Source of the DNA: CAZUGO01 sp964619935
GTDB lineage: Bacteria; Planctomycetota; Phycisphaerae; UBA1845; CAIVHJ01
Direction of reading: 5' to 3'
DNA length: 64,000 nucleotides
NCBI GenBank assembly: GCA_964619935.1
Contig: CAZUGO010000090.1
Span: 34,633-98,632, forward strand
A program made the position numbers and the translations under genes. The notes below the pieces were generated by a model. It searched no databases. It had not been told where the DNA came from and saw only the letters and a list, made by a program, of their open reading frames with translations. Shown piece by piece: positions 53,678-61,827 of this stretch; within the stretch, counting starts at the first letter, position 1, and every line of letters begins with the position of its first letter.

Positions 53678-53709
53678 TTGACGCTGATCCGGCGAGCCCC
53701 TAGCATAAT
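53678..53709 (+). promoter_or_regulatory. Candidate promoter for the phosphoesterase gene
   Basis: TTGACG at 53678-53683 (5 of 6) is followed by TAGCAT (53701-53706, 17-base spacer, 4 of 6), which overlaps CATAAT (53704-53709, 20-base spacer, 5 of 6). It would give a leader of about 75 bases for the gene at 53793. Confidence 0.45.
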
Positions 53710-53792
53710 CGAATTTCCCAGGTTTCGAACCCCGGGCCCCTCAGCCTGAAGTCCGGTGGGTTCTCGGGTCCTCCTAACCACAGTGTCCAAGA

Positions 53793-54662
53793 ATGTTTGC
53801 GATCATCTCCGACATCCACGCCAACTACGAGGCCCTCGAAGCGGTGATGGCCGACATCGATCGCCGTGGGGTCAGGGACGTGATTTGCCTGGGAGATGTG
53901 GTCGGCTATGGTGCCAGCCCGAAGGAGTGCCTGGATCTGGTAATTGAGCGGACCCGCTTGTGCTTGTGCGGCAACCATGACCAGGCGGTGTTCTACGAGC
54001 CTTACAACTTCAACGTCGGGGCCGAGCGGGCCTGCTTCTGGACCCGCGAGGTCTTCGAGCAGGAGCCCAAGAAGTCCGCCCGTGATCGACGTTGGGAGTT
54101 CCTGGGCAAGCTGCCGTTTCGCATCGAGCAGAAAGACCTGCTATTCGTGCACGGATCGCCGCGGCGGCCGGTTAACGAATACCTGTTTGCCGAAGACGTG
54201 TACACCAATCCCCACAAGATCCTGGCCAATTTCGAGCGTCTGGATACCCACCAGCGGGCCTGCTTCAACGGCCACACCCACGTGCCGGGGGTGTTTCTCG
54301 ACGACCCCTACTTTGATCCGCCCGACGAACTGCCGGAGCCCGGGATCTTCGAGCTGTCCGGCGATGAAAAAGCCCTGATCAACGTCGGCAGCGTCGGGCA
54401 GCCGCGGGATCGCGACCCGCGGGCCTGCTATGTGTTGATTCATCATTACGATGAGGTGCTCGAGGAACTCGAACGAGCCGTGGACCGTCCCGAGGAGGAG
54501 CGCCCGTTGCTGCTGGCGCCCCCGGCGGCGGGCGATCCCAAGCCGGTGCCCAAAGTCGAGTTCGTGCGGATCGAATATGACATCGAGAAGGCGGTTGCCA
54601 AGGTGAAGGCCGTAAGCGAACTGGACGACTTTCTGGGCGAGCGACTCTATGATGGTCGCTGA
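53793..54662 (+). CDS. Metallophosphoesterase (YfcE/calcineurin-like family)
   Basis: 289 residues. All metal-binding blocks are present: ISDIHANYEALEAV, LGDVVGYGASPKECLD, LCGNHDQAV, LFVHGSP, FNGHTHVPGVF and NVGSVGQPRDRDPRACYV. This subgroup of bacterial proteins acts on phosphodiesters or nucleoside polyphosphates. The C-terminal ~45 residues (KVEFVRIEYDIEKAVAKV) are usual for the group. Substrate unknown. Confidence 0.9.
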   Translation: MFAIISDIHANYEALEAVMADIDRRGVRDVICLGDVVGYGASPKECLDLVIERTRLCLCGNHDQAVFYEPYNFNVGAERACFWTREVFEQEPKKSARDRRWEFLGKLPFRIEQKDLLFVHGSPRRPVNEYLFAEDVYTNPHKILANFERLDTHQRACFNGHTHVPGVFLDDPYFDPPDELPEPGIFELSGDEKALINVGSVGQPRDRDPRACYVLIHHYDEVLEELERAVDRPEEERPLLLAPPAAGDPKPVPKVEFVRIEYDIEKAVAKVKAVSELDDFLGERLYDGR

Positions 54663-54769
54663 GACCCGCAGCGAGCGCCGGCGCGCCGGGCACACCGCGG
54701 CCGATCCGGGGCCGCCGGGGGTCTCACACCACCCGCTGTCCGCAGCGGTTACGTAAAGGTACCAGGTCC

Positions 54770-56725
54770 ATGGACAGAGAGACATTGTTCCGGGCAGTCA
54801 TGGCTGCCCTGATTGCGTTCCTGTTGTGGACCCTGCTGTTCCCGCCGGCGGGGCCGCCGGCCCCGCCGCTGCCCACCACGGTCGAATCGGCTCCGCAGCC
54901 GTCCCAACCGGCGGTCGCTGCTGACCAGGCCCGGATACACGGTGCCGACAGCGAGGTGGTCCTGGAGTTGGGTGATTTCGAGGACCACAACGGGGCCGAT
55001 GCCTACCCGGCACGGATCGAATTGAGCAATCGCGGCGCGGCGGTGCGCACAGCGGAGTTGTCGCGGTTCTTCGCGGCGGTCCGCGGCCAGCAGCACTACC
55101 AACTGCTGGCCCCGGTCAGCACCCCGCTTGCCGAGCAATTGTCCTTTGCCACCGACAAGATCAACCTCAATCTGGAGGAGTACGTTCTTTCCGACCAGTT
55201 GTGGCACCAGCGCAAGGAAGTCTTGCCGGCGGAGCAGCGGGCGGTGTTCTGGCTGGACTTCGGCCCGGCCGGCGGCCCGCCGTTTGGCCGGCTGACCAAG
55301 ACCTACTTCTTGAAGAAGCAGCCGCCGGGCAGTGGCCACAGCGACATCAACATGGAGCTGCGCTTTGAGAACCTCGGCACCGCGCCGTGCGAGGTCATCA
55401 TCACCCAGTGGGGCCCGGTGGGCATGCGGATGGAGGACCCGCGCTCCGACAACCGCAAGGTCTCCGCCGCGGTCAGCGAGGCCGGCCAGTTGTCGTTGAC
55501 CTCCAAGTTGGCCAACCGGCTGAACAAGCAACGCGACCCGCTGTATAAAGGCGATACCGCCGGTGAGTTGAGCTGGGTGGCCATGGGCAACAAGTTCTTC
55601 GCGGTGATCATGGCGCCCGAGGCGGCCGACGGTCAGATCCGCTGGGTGCGCGAGTTTTCGGCGATCCAGCTTCTTGGAGTCGCCGGCCAGGAGCCCTCGG
55701 CCACGTTCGAGATGGTCACCCGCCCGGCCGCGGTGGCGCCCGGTCAGACGCTGGTTCGCGGCTTCGATTGCTACCTCGGCCCCAAGTCCAAGAAGCTGTT
55801 TACCGCCGACCCGGCCTATGTCGCCCGCCAGTATGTCGAGTTGATCAACGATGACTATTACATCTGCGCCTGGGCCCCGATCGTCAATGTCCTGTTGTTC
55901 ATCCTCAACGGGTCGTACGCGTTGATTCCGAACTACGGGTTCGCCATCATTATTCTGGTCTTGATCGTGCGGACCATTCTCCATCCGCTGACCAAGAAGG
56001 GCCAGGTCAACATGACCAAGATGTCCGGCCAGATGGCCGTGCTCCAGCCCAAGATGGAGGAGATCCGCAAGAAGTACGCCACCGACCAGAGCAAGATGGG
56101 CCAGGAGATGATGAAGCTCTACCAGCAGGAGGGCATCAACCCGGCCGCGCAGATGCCGCTGACCTGCCTGCCGATGATGTTGCAAATGCCCATCTGGGGG
56201 GCCCTGTGGGCATCGCTCAACTTCACCGTGGAGATGCGGCACCAGCCGTTCATCCTGTGGATCCGTGATCTGACGGCGCCGGATGCCCTGCTCAGTTTCG
56301 CCCCGGTGCACATTCCGTTGCTCAGTGGCATGATCGGACCGGTCAGTTCGGTAAACCTGCTGCCGCCGCTGCTGGGGATCGGCATGTGGCTGCAGCAGAA
56401 GTACATGCCCAAGCCCGCGACCCCGCCCACCGGCGGCAAGAGCCAGGATCAGATGGCCCAGCAGCGGATCATGATGGCCTTCATGAGTGTGTTCATGGTG
56501 GTCATCTTCTACAACGCCCCGGCCGGCTTGACGTTGTACATCATGGCCAGCAACTTCTTCGGCCTGATCGAGCAGTACTTCATCCGCAAGCACATTCGCG
56601 AGGAGGCCGAAGCCGCCAAGCGGCGGCCGCCGCCCAAGCTCACGCCCCCCGGCCAGCGGACCCTGCGCAAGCCACGGTTCCTGGCCCGCCTGGAGAAAAT
56701 GGCTGAGGAAGCCAAGCGCCGCTGA
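54770..56725 (+). CDS. yidC: Membrane protein insertase YidC
   Basis: 651 residues. Helix 1 is at about 8-27. A large periplasmic beta-sandwich follows (to ~350). The conserved insertase core comes next: IVNVLLFILNG, IIILVLIVRTILHPLTKKGQ (the groove arginine), MAVLQPKMEEIRKKY, YQQEGINPAAQMPLTCLPMM and FYNAPAGLTLYIMASNFFGL. A basic tail (EEAEAAKRRPPPK) suits ribosome contact. It inserts and folds inner-membrane proteins with or without SecYEG. No rnpA, rpmH or mnmE neighbours are seen, unlike the usual yidC context. Confidence 0.95.
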   Translation: MDRETLFRAVMAALIAFLLWTLLFPPAGPPAPPLPTTVESAPQPSQPAVAADQARIHGADSEVVLELGDFEDHNGADAYPARIELSNRGAAVRTAELSRFFAAVRGQQHYQLLAPVSTPLAEQLSFATDKINLNLEEYVLSDQLWHQRKEVLPAEQRAVFWLDFGPAGGPPFGRLTKTYFLKKQPPGSGHSDINMELRFENLGTAPCEVIITQWGPVGMRMEDPRSDNRKVSAAVSEAGQLSLTSKLANRLNKQRDPLYKGDTAGELSWVAMGNKFFAVIMAPEAADGQIRWVREFSAIQLLGVAGQEPSATFEMVTRPAAVAPGQTLVRGFDCYLGPKSKKLFTADPAYVARQYVELINDDYYICAWAPIVNVLLFILNGSYALIPNYGFAIIILVLIVRTILHPLTKKGQVNMTKMSGQMAVLQPKMEEIRKKYATDQSKMGQEMMKLYQQEGINPAAQMPLTCLPMMLQMPIWGALWASLNFTVEMRHQPFILWIRDLTAPDALLSFAPVHIPLLSGMIGPVSSVNLLPPLLGIGMWLQQKYMPKPATPPTGGKSQDQMAQQRIMMAFMSVFMVVIFYNAPAGLTLYIMASNFFGLIEQYFIRKHIREEAEAAKRRPPPKLTPPGQRTLRKPRFLARLEKMAEEAKRR

Positions 56726-56898
56726 CCCGCGGGGTGTTGCTCTGGTTCGCGGACCTGATGCTGGAGCTGGGGCAGGGCGTGGATCTGCGAACGCCGGTCG
56801 CGCTGCGGGTTGCAGGTCGGGGCTCGACTTGCATTTCCGAAGGACAGCAGTTGTGCCCCCGCCCGGCGCCCGGCCCGGCAATCCATTGAGACGGCCCG

Positions 56899-57522
56899 TC
56901 AGGTCACGCCGCTGTGCATGCGCGGGCCGGCGGGTTGACGGGTGATGATGGCGGCCTCGGCATCGAGCAGCTCGTCCCAGCGGTTCTGCACCACGGCGGC
57001 GGCTTCCACCAGGCGGGCCATCTCCAGAAAGACGCGGTAATGGCCGTGTTCGGACGCCCACAGTTGTTCATACATCCGAACCAGGTCGGCGTCGCCGCCG
57101 TGCAAGGCCAGCAGCCGGAAGCGTTCGCACGACCTGGCCTCGATCAGCGCCGAAACCAGCAGGCGATCGATCAGATCGAGGGTGCCGAGGCCCAACCGCA
57201 CCAGCCGCCGCAGCTCGCTGGCGTATGGGTTGCGATGGTATTTGCTCATGGTACCCGACCGCCGCTGCAGGATCCGGCTGACCTGGGCAAGATGCTCCAC
57301 CTCGTCGCGGGCGATGGCCGCCAGGGTCTGTACCCAATGGGCCGGCGGGGCCGGATCGGGCCAGCGATCGAGCAGCTCCAAAGCGTTGCGGGCAGCTTTC
57401 TTCTCGAGGTGGGCATGATCGTTCAGTAACGCCAGCGGTTCGCTCAAGGCCTGCGTGGCCCAGCGCTGCGGCGTCGCCCAGCGCAGCGGCAAGTCAACGG
57501 ATTTGACAGCGGAATCGCTCAT
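56899..57522 (-). CDS. miaE: tRNA-(ms2io6A)-hydroxylase-like protein (MiaE)
   Basis: 207 residues, ferritin-like four-helix fold. Di-iron ligand motifs are NDHAHLEKKAARNAL, IARDEVEHLAQVSRIL, IEARSCERFRLLA and WASEHGHYRVFLEMA. It should hydroxylate the isopentenyl group at A37 of certain tRNAs. Length and ligand spacing fit the family. Confidence 0.88.
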   Translation of the reverse strand: MSDSAVKSVDLPLRWATPQRWATQALSEPLALLNDHAHLEKKAARNALELLDRWPDPAPPAHWVQTLAAIARDEVEHLAQVSRILQRRSGTMSKYHRNPYASELRRLVRLGLGTLDLIDRLLVSALIEARSCERFRLLALHGGDADLVRMYEQLWASEHGHYRVFLEMARLVEAAAVVQNRWDELLDAEAAIITRQPAGPRMHSGVT

Positions 57523-57652
57523 GAGTCCCGTATACGACTATAGGGGCTTGGCGCGCCGGTGACCAGCCGGCCGGCAACGGGCCGACTGCCGTGGCAACCC
57601 GATCGCCCGGCGGTTATCATCAGTGGGAACTGCCCTTGAGGTCCTGTTCGCC

Positions 57653-58234
57653 ATGAGCTTGCTCAAGAACCGCCTGCTGATGGTCCGGCCGTTCCTGGTG
57701 TATCCACCGGCGATTGCGTGTATCACGCTGTGGGCCCTGACCCATGGCCGCCGCGGCAGCGCGGCCGGCGCTGCGCTGGCCGCGGGGGGCCTGGTGATCT
57801 GGACCCTGTTGGAGTGGAGTCTGCACCGGGCCATGCACCTTCGCCCGTGGTTTGCCGCCATGGGCCGGTTCCAGGACAGCGCCCACCTGCGGCACCACCG
57901 CGAGCCGGAGGATCTGCCCCATGCCGTCTTGAAGTTGCGCGGCAGCATCCCATTGGCCGTGATGATCTACGGCCTGGTGTACGCAGGCGTCGGAGACGCC
58001 GCCACCGCCCTGCTCATTCACGCCGGATTGCTCACGGGCTACCTGCTGTACGAAGCCATCCACTTGATGGATCATGCCGGGTTTCAGCACCCGGTGGTGC
58101 AGTTTCTCCGCCGGCATCATCTGCGGCATCATTACGAGAATAACCAGCGCAGCTTCGGTGTAACCTCCCCCCTGTGGGACTGGGTCTTCGGCACATTGCC
58201 GAAACCCCAGCACCGCCCGGCGGCTGACGCCTGA
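57653..58234 (+). CDS. Fatty acid hydroxylase/sterol desaturase-family membrane protein
   Basis: 193 residues from ATG 57653 (a GTG at 57623 is an alternative). Four hydrophobic segments carry the histidine clusters of the non-haem di-iron family: EWSLHRAMH, DSAHLRHHREPEDLPH, EAIHLMDHAG and RRHHLRHHYENNQRSFG, then SPLWDWVFGT at the end. It probably hydroxylates or desaturates a membrane lipid. The divergent neighbour is miaE. Confidence 0.85.
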   Translation: MSLLKNRLLMVRPFLVYPPAIACITLWALTHGRRGSAAGAALAAGGLVIWTLLEWSLHRAMHLRPWFAAMGRFQDSAHLRHHREPEDLPHAVLKLRGSIPLAVMIYGLVYAGVGDAATALLIHAGLLTGYLLYEAIHLMDHAGFQHPVVQFLRRHHLRHHYENNQRSFGVTSPLWDWVFGTLPKPQHRPAADA

Positions 58235-58310
58235 CCGGCCGGCCCAGGTCCGCCACCCGCGGCTGCGCGCAGGCCCGCGCTGCGGATGAGCAGGTGGTCC
58301 TCTGGGCCCA

Positions 58311-59036
58311 CTACGCCTCGCTCAGCGACTCGGTGTATTCGCTGCTGACCACTGCCTCGCTGTTTTTTTGGCGGCGATTGCGTACGGCCAGCTTGAGCGT
58401 TCCGCTGCGGGCCAGCTCCGGCGGCACCACGGCCCGGACTTCGGCCGGCCGGACGTCCTGGTAGGTGGTCAATCGCGTCCAGTGCTTGCCCTTGGCGCTG
58501 ACAAACACGCCTTCGTCGGTCTGCGAGGAATCAAACTTCAGCCGGGCCCCGCGGATCCGCAGGACCGCACCCGCCCGCCAGGTGTTGGCCTGCCATCCGC
58601 TCAGCTTGCTGTCGAAGGACTCGACGATGGTGAACTTGGCGCCGTGGTCGGGAGCGACCTTCTTGCGGACCAGCGCGCGGCCCGCAATGATTACCTGGTT
58701 CTTGATCTGCCGCGACAGCACCCAGGTGGCTTTGAGGGTCACGTCCTTGTCCATGATCTTCTTGGGCCGGCTCTCAAAAGCGCCGCGCAAAGCCAGCCGC
58801 GAGTGCCCCAGTGGGCCCAGATCGCAGGTCCGCCCGCGCTTGGCACAGGTCGCGATCCAACTGGCCGCTGAGTCCAGCACCGCCCGAGCGTCCGCTGTGG
58901 TGATCGTGGAGCCCTGCTCGCAGTACTCCAGAAACGCCTCCAGCGGGTAGCGTTTGCCCGTGACCAACGCCACCCGCAGCTTGCCCTCGCCGGCACCCGA
59001 GGTCGGCACCAGGCGAACTTCCAATTCCGACATCAT
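58311..59036 (-). CDS. HU-like DNA-binding domain protein with DUF4469-like C-terminus
   Basis: 241 residues from ATG 59036. Residues ~1-130 resemble the extended HU-type domain: GKRYPLEAFLEYCEQGSTIT, TADARAVLDSAASWIATC, CDLGPLGHSRLALRGAF and DVTLKATWVLSRQIKNQVII. The C-terminal ~95 residues are beta-rich (GAVLRIRGARLKFD, EGVFVSAKGKHW, VRAVVPPELARSGTLKLAVR), as in DUF4469 Ig-like domains. The 22-bp periodic array lies directly upstream of its start. It could bind DNA as a nucleoid-type protein, but that is inference. Confidence 0.65.
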   Translation of the reverse strand: MMSELEVRLVPTSGAGEGKLRVALVTGKRYPLEAFLEYCEQGSTITTADARAVLDSAASWIATCAKRGRTCDLGPLGHSRLALRGAFESRPKKIMDKDVTLKATWVLSRQIKNQVIIAGRALVRKKVAPDHGAKFTIVESFDSKLSGWQANTWRAGAVLRIRGARLKFDSSQTDEGVFVSAKGKHWTRLTTYQDVRPAEVRAVVPPELARSGTLKLAVRNRRQKNSEAVVSSEYTESLSEA

Positions 59037-59794
59037 TGATCTCCAATGCGAACCCGCCCCGGCGCCAACGCCGGCCCCGGAAGGGTCCAAGGTCACCAGT
59101 ATCCCCGTTCAGTTTAATTGGTAGTACCATTTTAATCAAATGGTATCTTGATTTACTAGTTCTGGTATCTCCATTTGATCAAAATGGTGGTACCATTTGC
59201 ATATTCTGGTATCTTCATTTGCTATTTATGGTGGTACCAACTGATCCAAACTGCTGCCGGGTCGGGGGTGAGCACCCAGTGTGGGTGGCGTCGTGAGGGT
59301 GCGCGGGATGGTGGCTTAGGTAGATTAGCCATTTGCGGCCGCTGGTGGCGCGGGCGTGGGCATCCCCGAGCAGGTGCTGGACCTTTTGGCCTTTTCGACG
59401 GTCGCGCGTTCTTCGCGCCGCCCCGTCACGGCGGGCAGCCTGGAGCGTTACCGCGCCGCCCGTGGCTGATCGACCCCAAGGAGCCGTTGTTCTGGGCCGT
59501 CCGCGCCCCCGAAGGCCGAGCCACGTGGTGAAACCTAACAAACTCCTACTCTCAGGCCGTTTTTGTTCGCATGCTTGCGAATGACGCAATTTTTCTTGCG
59601 GCCCGTTTGAGCGGTCTCCGTGGCGACGCAGCCGCAAGTGCTGGCGCAAGGGTCAAAATTACTTGGGCCTTCGTGCAAGGCGGCGACGCTGCGGGCCCGC
59701 CGCCGCCCGTGCAAACCGGCCAGTTGGACAGCCTCGTCAGGTTGACTAAAATGCCGATGTTGAATGCGCCGTCAACTTACCGATTTTAGTGAAC
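59037..59794. other. Non-coding region with a 22-bp array and composition change
   Basis: 758 bases. After the array (59119-59250) the sequence becomes G+C-rich again, with several short open frames that lack ribosome sites and recognisable domains. No gene, tRNA or mobile element could be supported here. Confidence 0.5.
59119..59250. repeat. A+T-rich tandem array, six units of exactly 22 bp
   Basis: Units start at 59119, 59141, 59163, 59185, 59207 and 59229. Every unit begins TGGT. Three units (59141, 59163, 59207) read TGGTATCT at the head. The others (59119, 59185, 59229) read TGGTRGTACCA, which has a TGGT...ACCA dyad. ATTT follows at the same offset in five of six. The last ~7 bases vary. 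The 22-bp step is constant and not a multiple of three. It lies 83 bases upstream of the minus-strand HU-like gene. Confidence 0.8.
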
Positions 59795-60016
59795 ATGACC
59801 ACCGACCGTGACATCCTGGATGGGTTGCCCGGCCTGCTGGCCGAACTAAGCTCGCTGCGCGTGAGCAACGTCCGCAACGGAACGCCAGCGGACCGGCTCT
59901 TGCGCCTTGGCCCCCACCTCATTGCGGTGGTGGCGAAACCGAGTTCTCGGGCCGCGGCCGTGGCGCAGGCCGCTAAGGACGCCCGCGCCGCGGCAAGGCA
60001 CCAATTATGCCTTTAA
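59795..60016 (+). CDS. Possible small protein, unsupported by homology
   Basis: 73 residues from ATG 59795: MTTDRDILDGLPGLLAELSS, then LGPHLIAVVAKPSS and an Ala/Arg-rich end. The amphipathic start looks protein-like, but there is no ribosome site and I recognise no family. It lies between the repeat array and the first RHS tail. Confidence 0.28.
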   Translation: MTTDRDILDGLPGLLAELSSLRVSNVRNGTPADRLLRLGPHLIAVVAKPSSRAAAVAQAAKDARAAARHQLCL

Positions 60017-60289
60017 TGCACGACCGGACCTGTAATTATCCATCGCGATGCACTCGAAGGTAACCAATGATTCTCCCCTTAAGGAGAAAGCTCTTATCCC
60101 CCCATCAGCCGACTCGTCAGGACAGTTGCTAATTTCCTTGAGAGGTGGTTCGTCGCACTCTCGCGGGGCCTACGGCTGGCAGGTTGCTCCTCGTTGCCTG
60201 CTCCGGATACAATGGCAGGGCTCACCGCGAGTGCTGTTCGAGATGGCCGTCCATGGCGGTCAAACGTCAAACGGGGGCACATCCGAGCC
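60017..60289. other. Gap before the first RHS tail
   Basis: 273 bases. Only overlapping short frames; nothing recognisable. It may contain decayed RHS coding sequence. Confidence 0.4.
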
Positions 60290-60315
60290 ATGCGACACTT
60301 CTTGCAAAGAGATCC
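60288..60315 (+). repeat. 28-bp RHS-core seed repeat, copy 1
   Basis: Matches 61800-61827 at 26 of 28 bases, covering codons M-R-x-F-L-Q-R-D-P. Identity stops sharply after it. Confidence 0.75.
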
Positions 60316-60889
60316 GCTAGACAGAACAATTGTTCCCTTGCATCACAACCAATCTGATTATGTACTACAGTATGCCGACGGTGCGACCCTTTATCAGTAC
60401 TTGAGAAGCAATCCCCTGGTATTGACTGATTGGGTTGGTGAATGCGCTTCCAGTGACAATCACTTACCTACTGCCCCACTCCCGCCTACCAGCCCGCCGG
60501 GGACACCACCTATTTACTGGTTGCCATGTAGTGATCCCATATTTGGAGGCGCCCTGTTTCTTATCCAGTGCACCGCGGGCGGCGGCCCCAATATTTTTGC
60601 ACCTCCGGGTTCGCCCTGCGGTAATGGCTCTTCCAATGAGGATCCTTGTGATTCACCGGTGTGCGCGTGCGGTGTGCATCACGAGGAACAGCACCTGATC
60701 GACATTCCTATTACTGGCTGCACTCCCGGCATGTGTCTCGCTGTAGATAGTTCAATAAGAGACTGGCTTGAATGCCGTGGGTATGAGGCCGAACGGCAAT
60801 GCCTACTGTGTATGGAGGGCGCGTGCTGTACTTCATTGACTACAAGATTAGGTACCGTAAATACTCAGATTGCGAATTATTGTAATTAA
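60290..60889 (+). CDS. Orphan RHS C-terminal tail with Cys-containing variable domain (tail 1)
   Basis: 199 residues from ATG 60290. The first ~45 residues are the end of an RHS core: MRHFLQRDPLDRT, YADGATLYQYLRSNPLVLTD. The remaining ~150 residues are a variable tip with many cysteines: CACGVHHEEQHLIDIP, ITGCTPGMCL and ERQCLLCMEGACCTS. The HHEEQH motif could be a metal site. The large YD-repeat part of an RHS protein is absent, so this is a displaced tail or a remnant. The frame is open 96 bases further upstream (from 60194) without RHS-like sequence. Base composition is lower in G+C than the genes before 59 kb. Confidence 0.62.
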   Translation: MRHFLQRDPLDRTIVPLHHNQSDYVLQYADGATLYQYLRSNPLVLTDWVGECASSDNHLPTAPLPPTSPPGTPPIYWLPCSDPIFGGALFLIQCTAGGGPNIFAPPGSPCGNGSSNEDPCDSPVCACGVHHEEQHLIDIPITGCTPGMCLAVDSSIRDWLECRGYEAERQCLLCMEGACCTSLTTRLGTVNTQIANYCN

Positions 60890-60910
60890 ACACACCTACT
60901 TGTATACACA

Positions 60911-61711
60911 ATGCGAACCTACACACTATTAGGAGGAATAGTATTACTGACTATTGGTGTGTGGATAGGGAGTTTATGGGGACCCTCTTACTGCGCCGCA
61001 GCAACGACTCCTCAACAGGGTATTACATCTTGTATCGCTGTCACGGCTGGTAGTATTCAGATTGAGCGAATTTCTTATGATGCTGGCTTCTTTCGGCACC
61101 CTGGGTTTAACTGGGATCCAAGTGCCGGTGCCGTAACGTGGACAGGTATATTGTATGTAGCGATCACACCAACTTCATGGCAAACTAGAATAAGCATACC
61201 ACTGTGGGTTCCACTACTTTGCTGCCTTGTAATATTTGTTGTAGTTCGACTGTCCCGTAACTTAGGAGGGTACTTGGGGTTTGGAAAAGCCAGGCTTTTA
61301 ACCCTGCAAAGCTGTGTAGCTGTTGTGACGATTCTTGGAATAGCGCATATTAACAGCTTTGGAGCGAGCCGTCAGAGTGTGGAGTCGTACTTATATGGAC
61401 ATCTTCTTGGCGTTGATAATGGCAGGGTATATTGGCGGACAGCGAGTGCCACAGCATGTCTCCCTTCCGTCTCCACGATGGTTACATTTCCTATTGTTGC
61501 AATCGAATTAGTCTGCATCCTGATTGGCAGTGTGCCTGCGATGTTATACTCCTTAGACAGGCGCAGGCTCTCTGTGCGGTTATGCACAACATGCGGCTAC
61601 TCCCTCCACGGTCTCCCCGAGCAACGCTGCCCCGAATGCGGTACGCCGTTTGAGAGGAAGGAGAAGCCAGAGCGTGCCGACATGGGCGCTCGCCGGGCGG
61701 ACAAGGCCTAA
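60911..61711 (+). CDS. Membrane protein with C-terminal planctomycete-type zinc ribbon
   Basis: 266 residues from ATG 60911. Hydrophobic segments lie at about 5-25, 100-115, 135-150 and 190-215. A cytosolic tail ends in LCTTCGYSLHGLPEQRCPEC, two CxxC pairs 17 residues apart. This zinc ribbon is very common at the ends of planctomycete membrane proteins. The gene follows the first RHS tail by 21 bases and is A+T-rich like it, so it could be its partner or immunity gene; no function is known. No clear ribosome site precedes the ATG. Confidence 0.65.
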   Translation: MRTYTLLGGIVLLTIGVWIGSLWGPSYCAAATTPQQGITSCIAVTAGSIQIERISYDAGFFRHPGFNWDPSAGAVTWTGILYVAITPTSWQTRISIPLWVPLLCCLVIFVVVRLSRNLGGYLGFGKARLLTLQSCVAVVTILGIAHINSFGASRQSVESYLYGHLLGVDNGRVYWRTASATACLPSVSTMVTFPIVAIELVCILIGSVPAMLYSLDRRRLSVRLCTTCGYSLHGLPEQRCPECGTPFERKEKPERADMGARRADKA

Positions 61712-61799
61712 CGGCGTTTCCTGCTGAAAACAGGTAGCGGCTGTGGTAACATGGTCTGCATGGTAACCCGTTTGAAAGCGATACGCGCCCGCCCACACC

Positions 61800-61827
61800 C
61801 CATGCGACGCTTCTTGCAAAGAGACCC
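61800..61827 (+). repeat. 28-bp RHS-core seed repeat, copy 2
   Basis: Partner of the copy at 60288-60315, two mismatches. It marks the junction between shared RHS core and variable tip. Confidence 0.75.

Noticed and set aside
53701..53795. tRNA-like signal on the minus strand: GGGGTTCGAAACC and an upstream GGACTTCAGG resembling a selenocysteine anticodon arm
   Set aside because: The anticodon stem does not pair, the T stem has a mismatch, and no acceptor stem can be drawn.
59036..59296. 86-codon plus-strand frame reading through the 22-bp array
   Set aside because: The repeat unit is not a multiple of three and the product is a shifting hydrophobic pattern. The array is better explained as non-coding DNA.
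59571..59789. 72-codon plus-strand frame
   Set aside because: No ribosome site, no domain, low-complexity middle. Left as non-coding.
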